Shown here piece by piece: positions 36,901 to 43,871 of a stretch of 64,000 nucleotides of DNA. Source of the DNA: JAPORK01 sp026710285. Its GTDB lineage: Bacteria; Pseudomonadota; Gammaproteobacteria; Pseudomonadales; Endozoicomonadaceae. Location: positions 310,001-374,000 of the forward strand of contig OZ241746.1 in assembly GCA_965201045.1 (NCBI GenBank), given 5' to 3'. Under the pieces are notes generated by a model. That model was not told the DNA's origin. It was given only the letters and a program-made list of their open reading frames with translations, and searched no databases. The first letter of the stretch is position 1; each line of letters opens with the position of its first letter. Position numbers and translations under genes: made by a program.

Positions 36901-36991
36901 CGGCCTGATTAAGTGGTAAATAGTCATAACCCAACCTGATTAAATGCAGGATAGTGGGAATTTTTACCCGTGAATCTTCTGTAAACATCAT
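33935..36991 (-). CDS. hsdR: Type I restriction enzyme endonuclease/translocase subunit
   Basis: 1018 residues. N-terminal PD-(D/E)XK nuclease: FRPDITLLINGMPLVFIEVK KPN (Asp...Glu-Val-Lys) around residues 115-140. SF2 motor: Walker A IIWHTQGSGKTALTY, motif II FLDEVHRSYKPGG, GLTGTPLI, and VYNMLQTGFDAKRLKKLYLG, then TLTRVNRTYKHFRYGYVVDF. A long helical C-terminal region contacts the methylase. It appears intact and is first in the hsdR-hsdM-hsdS operon, with stop/start overlaps throughout. Confidence 0.95.
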   Translation of the reverse strand: MMFTEDSRVKIPTILHLIRLGYDYLPLNQAVWNSDTNIFTNIFKASVSHINPETEADDIKRLLEEITLLIDNEDLGEAFYEKLTARSGIRLIDFEDFSKNSFHVVTELTYKNGDDEFRPDITLLINGMPLVFIEVKKPNNREGILAERERINKRFQNAKFRRFVNITQFMLFSNNMEYDDKDPEPVQGAFYASSSYHQPVFNYFREEEELNLTTLLRKESDAAENRVLADNNLQVIKHNEEFTSNKEPGRPTNRICTSLLSHERLAFMLQYALVYVKEYSGIQKHIMRYPQLFATKAIERRLNERLKKGIIWHTQGSGKTALTYYNVRFLTHYFQRKEVIPKFYFIVDRLDLLNQAHREFSSRGLSVRTINSREDFAREIKGTGVIGNLKGKPEITVVNIQKFKDDPDIIPTRDYSIDIQRIYFLDEVHRSYKPGGSFLANLYQSDRDAIKIGLTGTPLITEEKKSNKKAYSSKEVFGDYMHKYYYNASIADGYTLRLIREEIANNYKMKLQQALQDMKIVKGDIKSKQIYAHPRFVEPMLDYIITDFEKSRRIMGDVSIGAMVVCDSSEQAKKLFESFNNRDTLQEQPEDKVKHASKVKSAALILHDIGSREERKEWIENFKAGKIDLLFVYNMLQTGFDAKRLKKLYLGRVITRHNLLQTLTRVNRTYKHFRYGYVVDFADIRSEFDATNKAYFNELESELGGEIEYYSDLFKPQGDINAEIEHINEVLLHYNTENAEIFSDQINEIKDKEKVLDLKKVLDEAKELYNFIRLQDRSEYQQVLDFKKLEVLLKTTNDRLNLLNLKENLEKDSENLNILNVALEDMLFEFFKINEEELVLADELKNILRQTRETLNKNFDQQDPEFITLKEELERLFKKKKLNEVTQSEMNQNIGALNKIYAKVKELNRKNDLLQQKCQGDKKYTRIHKRLLRRDDLSATEEKISAALTGIKQNVDEQVLNNTHILNNESYFTKKIMPAVIQQFEAQGINLNLEILHYINKLVVTEYMKEFNNGANSK

Positions 36992-37423
36992 CTCTGTCCC
37001 TGATTAGCGGGGTTTCTTCGGTCTGTTACAACGAATTCATCCACTTTGCAGTTAAAGTTGATTGGTTAAGATCGCTGTTGAATTGTAAACATATCTGTTG
37101 GTATTAATATGCCAACATCTACAAGCAGATTCAAGCTTTTTCTGATGTTACAAACTACGCAATCTGAGGTTCCTGAAGTGATCAAAACAGGTAACTGTCA
37201 ATGTTATAAGAGGCAGAATTTAATTGAGTATAGTTCATTACAAAACCTATCGGATGTGAGCTGTTTGGGTTTCAGGCTTTAGCAGGTTCAAATTCTCGGC
37301 TGCAATGCTACAATACTCAGCAGAAAATACCAGACTATATTTTACACTATGAATAGAAGGAGAATACTTTGCTGTTTCTGAATAAAACACGTTTAACAGA
37401 CATATATAACCGGCAGATAACTT
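36992..37423. other. Divergent promoter region between hsdR and the AAA ATPase gene
   Basis: About 430 bases with no gene. It must hold promoters for both defence operons. I find no strong consensus boxes or operator palindromes, and the ATPase ATG has only a weak ribosome site (CCGGCAG 13 bases upstream). Confidence 0.4.
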
Positions 37424-38542
37424 ATGACATCTCATAGAAAAAATCATTTAGCCCATATTAAGGTGGAGGGGTTTAAATCAATCAAACAACTTGACCTAGC
37501 TATGCGGTCTGTCAATGTACTCATCGGTGCTAATGGTGCAGGTAAATCGAATTTTATTTCCATCTTTACTTTTTTGCGTTACTTGTCTGAAGGACGATTG
37601 CAACACTATGTGGAACGACACGGCTTTGCCAATACTTTTTTTCATTTTGGTACAAAGCAAACAGCAAAAATCGTTTTTGATCTTACTGTGAATATCAATG
37701 GTTATCATGTGGAATTTAAACATGGAATAAATGATGATACCCTGGTCTTTGATCATGAATATTGCACAATAGAAGACTCTTCAAGAAAATTTACGATAAA
37801 AGGTATTCGCGGAGAAAGTGGCTTGCTTCCCGACGGAGAGGCAGACAGTATCTATGTACGAAATTTTACCCGAGATTATTTACAGCAATGCAAAGTATAC
37901 CATTTCCATGATACGGGTCCTGCTGCCGGATTTAAACAGGCACAACCGGTCTGTGATAATACCTTTCTTGCTATGGATGCCCGTAATATTGGACCCTTTT
38001 TAAAGCGGATTCAGGATGAATCTCCACAAAGTTACCGGGAAATTGTAAAGACAGTTCAGGTGGTTGCACCTTTTTTTCGTGATTTCTATTTGCAACCCCA
38101 GGGTGCAGAAGGTAGTAAAAAGATATTATTACGCTGGTTGCACAAGCATCATGATACACCTTTTTCTGCAAATCAGCTTTCAGATGGAATGGCTCGATTT
38201 ATTTGTCTGACGACTCTGTTTTTACAGCCTGAGCATCTGCGTCCGGAAACCACGATTATTGATGAACCTGAACTGGGTTTACATCCGGTTGCGCTGGAAG
38301 TTTTGGCAGATATGATCAAATTAACAGCTGCAAAAGCTGCAAAAAATCAGGTGATTTGTTCCACACAGTCAATTGCTTTTGCCAATCATTTTGAACCGGA
38401 GGATTGTATTGTAGCTGATCAGGAGAAGGGAGTTTCTGTTTTCAGACGATTAGAAAGAGAAGATCTTGAAGACTGGCTTGATGAATATGGTGTTGGTGAT
38501 CTTTGGGATAAAAACCTGGTGGGAGGACGCCCTGAGTGGTAG
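37424..38542 (+). CDS. AAA ATPase (RecF/SMC-like, AAA_21 type), putative defence protein
   Basis: 372 residues. IKVEGFKSIKQLDLAMRSVN leads to Walker A LIGANGAGKSNF (34-44). An ABC-type signature-like stretch, SANQLSDGMARFI, precedes Walker B TTIIDEPELGLHP, and the H-loop/sensor region is NQVICSTQSIAFANHF. This is the architecture of OLD- and RecF-like ATPases that work with a TOPRIM nuclease. The downstream gene starts inside its end (7-base overlap). A diverged copy of its 3' end is at 46859-47013. A role in phage defence is inferred from partner and location. Confidence 0.88.
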   Translation: MTSHRKNHLAHIKVEGFKSIKQLDLAMRSVNVLIGANGAGKSNFISIFTFLRYLSEGRLQHYVERHGFANTFFHFGTKQTAKIVFDLTVNINGYHVEFKHGINDDTLVFDHEYCTIEDSSRKFTIKGIRGESGLLPDGEADSIYVRNFTRDYLQQCKVYHFHDTGPAAGFKQAQPVCDNTFLAMDARNIGPFLKRIQDESPQSYREIVKTVQVVAPFFRDFYLQPQGAEGSKKILLRWLHKHHDTPFSANQLSDGMARFICLTTLFLQPEHLRPETTIIDEPELGLHPVALEVLADMIKLTAAKAAKNQVICSTQSIAFANHFEPEDCIVADQEKGVSVFRRLEREDLEDWLDEYGVGDLWDKNLVGGRPEW

Positions 38543-39156
38543 ACATAATAAGAGTAGGTATATTGGTAGAGGGTACAACGGAAGAAATTTTTGTTAAGAA
38601 ATTATTATACGATTATCTGCAACCAAAGGGTATTTATGTAACCCCTATAAAATTAAATGGTTGTGTAAATATTGATAAAATTGCCAAATATCTTAACAGA
38701 ATGGCAAATAAGTTTGATAAGGTAACCACATTAGTTGATTTTTATGGTTTTCGTGGTAAAACACAGTATGAAACTAAAGCCAGTCTGGAACAAAGAATAC
38801 TTAAAAGTGTTTCTGAAAAAATACGACACAAGGTGATCCCTTATGTGCAAATGTATGAGTTTGAAGCATTACTTTTTTCCAACCCTGATATTTTGGCAGA
38901 TGGACTGGGTCATCCGGAGTTTAAAGGTCCGGCAAAAAAAATTTTAGAATCAGCTGACAATAATCCGGAAAAAATTAACAACTCAAAAGAAACCGCTCCT
39001 TCTAAGCGGCTTGAAAAGGTTGGTTATCGAAAAACAACACATGGACCGGATATCGCCGGAACCATAGGTATTGACAATATTCGGACTAAATGTCCCGGGT
39101 TTAATAGGTGGATAACAGAGCTGGAAGCACTATCACAACCAAACCATAAACCATAG
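38536..39156 (+). CDS. DUF4276-family protein (TOPRIM-like partner of the AAA ATPase)
   Basis: 206 residues, GTG start. RVGILVEGTTEEIFVKKLL (Glu12 of a TOPRIM-like EGxTE motif), then TTLVDFYGFRG with an acidic residue (Asp68) where TOPRIM domains carry DxD, then YVQMYEFEALLFSNP. The pattern is typical of DUF4276 proteins paired with AAA ATPases, functionally reminiscent of a split OLD nuclease. Nuclease activity is inferred. The last residues run into a duplicated block that begins at about 39160. Confidence 0.82.
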   Translation: MVDIIRVGILVEGTTEEIFVKKLLYDYLQPKGIYVTPIKLNGCVNIDKIAKYLNRMANKFDKVTTLVDFYGFRGKTQYETKASLEQRILKSVSEKIRHKVIPYVQMYEFEALLFSNPDILADGLGHPEFKGPAKKILESADNNPEKINNSKETAPSKRLEKVGYRKTTHGPDIAGTIGIDNIRTKCPGFNRWITELEALSQPNHKP

Positions 39157-39273
39157 CCTGAGCGGAAGCAAAGGTGGCACTATCTGCAAGTGAAAAAACC
39201 GCCTGATTCAGATAATGCTGGCTTTGACTCCGCTTAATCTCTTTTCCATCTACAGATTTATCTATTTTGTTCA

Positions 39274-39331
39274 GCAATCTTTTATACCGTTTGACAAGTA
39301 ATCCTTCAATTAACGGAGTATTAAATTGCAT
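39274..39331 (-). pseudogene. Duplicated sfsA 5' end
   Basis: MQFNTPLIEGLLVKRYKRLL matches the start of SfsA (MQFDTPLTAGLLIKRYKRFL). Past this point the frame continues into unrelated sequence (IDKSVDGKEIKRSQSQHYL). That sequence echoes the DKSVAGKEIGQGS encoded just after the kinase stop codons at 52140-52190 and 54520-54570. The copy lies in the same order relative to the cupin copy as in the original locus. Confidence 0.75.
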
Positions 39332-39405
39332 TAAGGACACCTGTTTCACAAATTTTCAAAACCTTGAATTCAGGAATATTTACATCATGCTGGTAAATTA
39401 TACAT

Positions 39406-39843
39406 TCAAGATTGTTCATCTGCTTTTAGTTCAGTAACCACTGCATTTTCTTCACTAAAATAAAAAACAACAATTTTAGCCGGAACATTACCAGTGTTAA
39501 TACCATAATGCCATTGGTTAAACGTTTCAACAATTGATTTATTGTCGTTTGGGCTGGCTAAAAGTTTTTTGGATGCAGTTTCGTTTTCAGTATAAACGGT
39601 GAGCTCTCCTTCCAGCAAAATACCTGCATTGATAACATCGTGTTTGTGTACTGGTAAGACTTAACCCGGATCGATGGTAATCTCTTTAATCGTTACTTGT
39701 GGTTGTTTGAGATATATCGAAGGTAATGCAGCAGAACCTTCCCAGGATTGAGTTGTTTTGATTAAATCAATGGATGTTAATGCATTCGCTGTACCTGTTA
39801 CTAACCAAAGGAATATGCCTGATATTAATAAATGCTTTTTCAC
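39406..39843 (-). pseudogene. Duplicated cupin gene with a nonsense mutation
   Basis: Copy of 28022-28456, about 95 percent identical by eye. It keeps the signal peptide and cupin motifs, but TAA at 39661-39663 replaces the Glu codon of DPGEVLPVHKHD, so the protein stops before the metal-binding histidines. The second half remains open. Confidence 0.9.
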
Positions 39844-39994
39844 CTTATCACCTTGTCTTTTCTCTGTGTCACCACGCTGCCGCCATCTTATGATAACCAG
39901 CTGCATAAGCTTGCATAAATTAACATAAAAGGCAGAGTTTAAAAATTTTTTGTGGGTGCGCAAACCACGTATCAGATGATATACAGGGGAAGGT

Positions 39995-40112
39995 TATGCA
40001 GATTTTCAATAATCCAGTTATGCAGACTGATGATCTAGTTAACATCAAAGTATAAAAAGGTCGTAGTTTTATTTTTCATATCAACGATCCTTTAGCCGTT
40101 TGAAAACGGCTA
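39995..40112 (-). pseudogene. Scar of the duplicated fic / DNA-binding gene junction
   Basis: Retains the fic start region (TTTTCAATAATCCAGTTATG, CAAAGTATAAAAAGGTCG) and the last codons of the upstream partner (AACGATCCTTTAGCCGTTTG), with everything else deleted. It marks the right edge of the duplicated sfsA-cupin-fic block. Directly afterwards comes an IS630 end (GTGCTTCTAAGCTATGATTT). Confidence 0.8.
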
Positions 40113-40660
40113 GTGCTTCTAAGCTATGATTTACAACCCTTTTAAAAAAAGCAGGCAGTTGTTACTATGGATGCAATGCACTGTCAGAAAAAAACAGCAT
40201 CGACCATTATCAAACAAAAGGGAGATTATGTACTGAGTCTTAAAAAGAATCAAAAACAACTGTATAAAGCTGTTCATGCTTATTTTAATAAGGCAGAGTG
40301 AGAGCATTACGAAGGGGTTGACTGTGATACATTTGAGGAAATTGATGCCGGACATGGTCGTATCAAACAGCGTTTTTACAAAAAACTAAATATTACAAAC
40401 TGGTTAAGTGAAGCCGAAGAATGACCAGGCTGATCTCATATTATTGAAGTAACACGAAAGCGTAATGGCAAAGATAAGTGAACTACTGAAGTACAGTATT
40501 GCCTGGCATCATGTAATGACTCTGCAGAAGTAATGGCTGATATCATTCGGGGACACTGGGAAATAGAGAATTGTGTCTACTATGTGTTGCTTTGTTATGA
40601 ATCTGGTGTGCTTACATCCCCAAAACGGCAGCATGAAGGGAAAAATACAAGATGCCGGTT
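40113..40660 (+). pseudogene. IS630 end fragment followed by an ISAs1-type transposase remnant
   Basis: 40113-40147 matches the right end of the IS630 copies, inverted. From 40148, the + strand encodes TMDAMHCQKKTASTIIKQKG, DYVLSLKKNQKQLYKAVHAY, then stops and frameshifts. Recognisable pieces continue: GHGRIKQRFYK, HIIEVTRKRNGKDK and IIRGHWEIEN, the C-terminal DDE half of ISAs1-family transposases. At least three in-frame stops; dead. Confidence 0.8.
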
Positions 40661-40752
40661 GGGATGATTCGTTTCGCGAAGAGCTATTATTCGGGTACAA
40701 GCATGATCCCGTCCTACGGGTGCACAGTATTTGCTGGTGAGGATTTTTGTTC

Positions 40753-41460
40753 CTACACAGCTGATGAAATTAAAGACTCTACCTGTTCTATTGTAGCACT
40801 GATCGAAGAGGCTATATTCGGAATATCCTCTATGAGGTTACCCAAATACTTAAAGTCTTTGCTTATGTCTTGTCTTGAAAAGAGAGAAGGGTTAAATTTG
40901 TCAGTACAATAATTTGGCAAGTACTTCAGAGTCTTTAAATGGTCTTCCAACGATTTTTGAGATTCTTTCAGTGTGTTTAATGATTGAGATTCTATGGATT
41001 CTTTTGGAAAATTTTCTATGCGTTTTTCAAGCTCATTTATAGCTGTAGCATATTCATCACGTATCTGTTTAAGTCTATCTTCACACATTTGTGCAGCAGC
41101 GTAATAAAAAGCTTGCTTTTCTTCGGGTTCTAATGATGTGATGTCATCTGTCTTTCCTTGCAATTGTTCCAGTATGTCTTTAGCTCGGAATGTATTGAGC
41201 ATCTCATTGTCTTTAGGATTAGATCTTTCTTCTTGTGTCTTGTTATTATTTGCCAAAAGAGCACAGGCTGCTATTGCAGCAACTGTACCGCAGCTGTCTT
41301 TTTTACACAGGAAAAAAATTAAGCTTGTGGCAACTGCTATTGGAGCCGGTTTGCATAAGTAATTAGCTAGTTTGGCTAAATAATTTATCGCTTTATTTGA
41401 TTGAGATGGTCTTGTCTCTGTTGGTGTTAATGTTTTGTTGAAGGGATTAAAGCCTATCAT
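40753..41460 (-). CDS. Unrecognised membrane/coiled-coil protein
   Basis: 235 residues that match no family I know. Seen: a Ser/Thr/Lys-rich start (MIGFNPFNKTLTPTETRPSQ), hydrophobic stretches at about 39-52 (APIAVATSLIFFLC) and 58-71 (GTVAAIAACALLAN) split by a charged KKDSCG turn, then an acidic and lysine-rich helical region to about 180 (DRLKQIRDEYATAINELEKR, LNTLKESQKSLEDHL) likely to form coiled coil. AAAGG lies 11 bases before the ATG. No signal peptide. The hairpin of two short membrane segments plus coiled coil resembles translocated effectors of intracellular bacteria, but that is a guess. Confidence 0.5.
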   Translation of the reverse strand: MIGFNPFNKTLTPTETRPSQSNKAINYLAKLANYLCKPAPIAVATSLIFFLCKKDSCGTVAAIAACALLANNNKTQEERSNPKDNEMLNTFRAKDILEQLQGKTDDITSLEPEEKQAFYYAAAQMCEDRLKQIRDEYATAINELEKRIENFPKESIESQSLNTLKESQKSLEDHLKTLKYLPNYCTDKFNPSLFSRQDISKDFKYLGNLIEDIPNIASSISATIEQVESLISSAV

Positions 41461-41698
41461 AAATTTTCATACCTTTACGATCTTTTTTGGAGAAATCAGG
41501 ATCATTTATATTACTGGTTACATGTACCTCCATTAGTATATATTTTTCTCCATACAAAACACAAGTCAAAGTAACAAAATTTGTAACTCCACAAGTATCT
41601 TGTCATGGTGAAATAAAAAAAACTTTACTTCAGCCTGAGGTTATGGCATAACATATACACCATGAATAAAGAACGTGCACAAAATAATTTGTACATTA
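41461..41698. other. Spacer upstream of the orphan gene
   Basis: AT-rich, no gene supported. It would contain the promoter of the 235-residue gene on the minus strand. Confidence 0.4.
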
Positions 41699-41885
41699 TG
41701 ATATGGTCAACCTTTTTATTACAACCCGGTTAAGAAACAGCATCTCATAACTATTTTATATTTAAATAATCAATGAGTAAGATCACGGAAATATCGGTTT
41801 TACGTATACCTGTTATCATTTTATCTCTCCAGTTTTGGATATATTATACCTTAACTGGGTTGATAGGTTTCAGGGTACCACGTCA
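41699..41885. mobile_element. Internally deleted IS3 element with an IS1634 end inside
   Basis: Left end TGATATGGTCAACCTTTTTA corresponds to 22272 onward, and the right part (CTCTCCAGTTTTGGATATAT to ACCACGTCA) to 23484-23545. The 1.1-kb interior is replaced by about 58 bases (41744-41801) that match, inverted, the left end of the IS1634 element at 43872 (CCGATATTTCC...ATTATTTAAATATAAAATAG). Confidence 0.8.
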
Positions 41886-41920
41886 GGTACAACGGAAGAT
41901 AACAGGTTTTTTTTCACAAA

Positions 41921-41944
41921 GCCAGCACTATACTCATTGCTGGC
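41921..41944 (-). terminator. Hairpin after CAP gene A
   Basis: GCCAGCA / TGCTGGC stem with a 10-base loop, seven bases after the stop; on the minus strand it is followed by TTTGTG, so termination is plausible but weak. Confidence 0.5.
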
Positions 41945-41950
41945 ATGAGT

Positions 41951-43207
41951 TTAATTTTTATTTACAAAAAAAGTCAGCTTATTTCCGGCTTTATCTACTA
42001 TCGTGCAATCTACGTTATCGGAAGATGTGGTCAGGCTGACTGTATCAAAGCCCTCTACTTTTGGATTACAGTCAGCGCACCAGCATAACAGGCTGTTAAT
42101 TGTATCGGTACCATCTTCCCACTGCACAACTATTTTTTCTCTTGTAGGAGAGAAAATAGAGTGATTCTCTTTTGAGATTAAATGCACAGACGGATAGTGA
42201 TATGGCTCTGTTTGAAATGTCCAGGATTTTTCCTGAGGTTGATCATTTACTATATACCGAACAGAAGCACGATAAGTTGTTGCACGCTTCAGAGGTTTTA
42301 CCGGAAACCATGCGTATTCATAAGAAGACATTTTTTTATTTGGATCACTGGTATGATCCAGCTGCCATACTTCCACCTGTTTTCCTGATACCTCCCTCAG
42401 TGTAAAATGTGTAACACTAACCTTCTTGGGATAAACAGTAAACTGAACAGATATAGGTATACCAGATAATCCCAGTGTTGGAGTGGGATCAGGATTTTCA
42501 TTATCAAGAAAAGCAGGCAAAACATTTTTTTGTCCATCCCAGGGATAGATGATCGCATCTGGTACGTCTTTATATAATGTATTTTTTAGATTTATATAAT
42601 CCTTCTCGTTCACCTGAGTTTCGGAGTTAAGGCATAAGTCTGTAAAAAGATAGTATTGATTAAGCGACGGATTAAATTCTTCTGCCTGGGTCGCTGACTG
42701 GCATAGCTGGTTTATCGCTGAACTTCCCATTAAAAAAGTAAATTTATTTGGTGTCTGATCACTCTTTTTTCCCTGCCTGTAGGATAAACCAATTTCATCC
42801 AGGTGATAATTTAAAAAAATCAGACGATGATAAATTGTTGCCATCAGTGAGGAAGTGGCATTTTGCCATGAAGAATAATCGTCTTTGCTACAGTTTATAT
42901 TTTCAGCACCACCTCTGGACGCATAATGAACATAACTCATTCTTTCCCTGAATGAATAGCCAGAGAAAACAATACCAGCCTTTTGCTGATGATGACCACA
43001 GAGACGATAGTTTACCAAATAACGATTATGGTTTTCTGCTGCCTGTTCAAGTGTTGCTGAATACTTAAATGGTAACAGACCGTTGTGTTCTCTGGCCTGA
43101 TTAACAAGATCGATTGCTGCAAGATCATCAACAGCAGCCGAGGCTAATTGTACATTTGCAGTCATTAATCCTGCCAATAATATAATAAAGATATGTCTTT
43201 TATTCAT
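41951..43207 (-). CDS. Secreted CAP/SCP-domain protein, copy A
   Basis: 418 residues. Signal peptide MNKRHIFIILLAGLMTANVQLASA. CAP-like domain (about 28-190): IDLVNQAREHNGLLPFKYSA, LEQAAENHNRYLVNYRLCGH (the helix with the first conserved His), GYSFRERMSYVHYASRGGAE, then HLDEIGLSYRQGKK. A linker with PDAIIYPWDGQKN and NPDPTPTLGLSGIP leads into an Ig/fibronectin-like C-terminal domain (ISVQFTVYPKKVSVTHFTLR, YRASVRYIVNDQPQEKSWTF) and a Cys-rich end (LCWCADCNPK). Bacterial CAP proteins are secreted and of largely unknown activity. The AGGGAG ribosome site fits. Nearly identical to copy B. Confidence 0.85.
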   Translation of the reverse strand: MNKRHIFIILLAGLMTANVQLASAAVDDLAAIDLVNQAREHNGLLPFKYSATLEQAAENHNRYLVNYRLCGHHQQKAGIVFSGYSFRERMSYVHYASRGGAENINCSKDDYSSWQNATSSLMATIYHRLIFLNYHLDEIGLSYRQGKKSDQTPNKFTFLMGSSAINQLCQSATQAEEFNPSLNQYYLFTDLCLNSETQVNEKDYINLKNTLYKDVPDAIIYPWDGQKNVLPAFLDNENPDPTPTLGLSGIPISVQFTVYPKKVSVTHFTLREVSGKQVEVWQLDHTSDPNKKMSSYEYAWFPVKPLKRATTYRASVRYIVNDQPQEKSWTFQTEPYHYPSVHLISKENHSIFSPTREKIVVQWEDGTDTINSLLCWCADCNPKVEGFDTVSLTTSSDNVDCTIVDKAGNKLTFFVNKN

Positions 43208-43321
43208 TTTATTACAACTCCCTAATTTTTATATGTTTTCCTTAATGTTCCTAGTTTTAATTACGTTTAGAGCCGCGCTTGTAAAAAAAGTTCATCCGGA
43301 TTTTTAACAAAATTTAAACAT

Positions 43322-43445
43322 TGTGGTAAGGGTGCAACATCGTGTTACCCTGAATCACACTGGGAATTGAACGTACCAGGTTATTCAGAATTAGAATCGG
43401 GAATCAGATTCAGGCGCAGCAGACTGGATGACTTTTGTGACACGG
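43322..43445 (-). pseudogene. hsdM fragment upstream of CAP gene A
   Basis: Diverged copy of about 33050-33165 of hsdM (GTGTTACCCTGAATCACACT, GCGCAGCAGACTGGATGA). It contains a small internal duplication (AGAATCGGGAATCAG) and is joined to the downstream flank of copy B (ACGGAAGATACCAGG). Confidence 0.85.
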
Positions 43446-43468
43446 AAGATACCAGGTTATTTCAGAAA

Positions 43469-43492
43469 GCCAGCACTATACTCATTGCTGGC
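43469..43492 (-). terminator. Hairpin after CAP gene B
   Basis: Same GCCAGCA / TGCTGGC stem as after copy A, seven bases after the stop. Confidence 0.45.
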
Positions 43493-43871
43493 ATGAGTTT
43501 AATTTTTATTTACAAAAAAAGTCAGCTTATTTCCGGCTTTATCTACTATCGTGCAATCTACGTTATCGGAAGATGTGGTCAGGCTGACTGTATCAAAGCC
43601 CTCTACTTTTGGATTACAGTCAGTGCACCAGCATAACAGGCTGTTAATTGTATCGGTACCATCTTCCCACTGCACAACTATTTTTTCCCTTGTAGGAGAG
43701 AAAATAGAGTGATTCTCTTTTGAGATTAAATGTACAGACGGATAGTGATATGGCTCTGTTTGAAATGTCCAGGATTTTTCCTGAGGTTGATCATTTACTA
43801 TATACCGAACAGAAGCACGATAAGTTGTTGCACGCATCAGAGGTTTTACCGGAAACCATGCGTATTCATAA

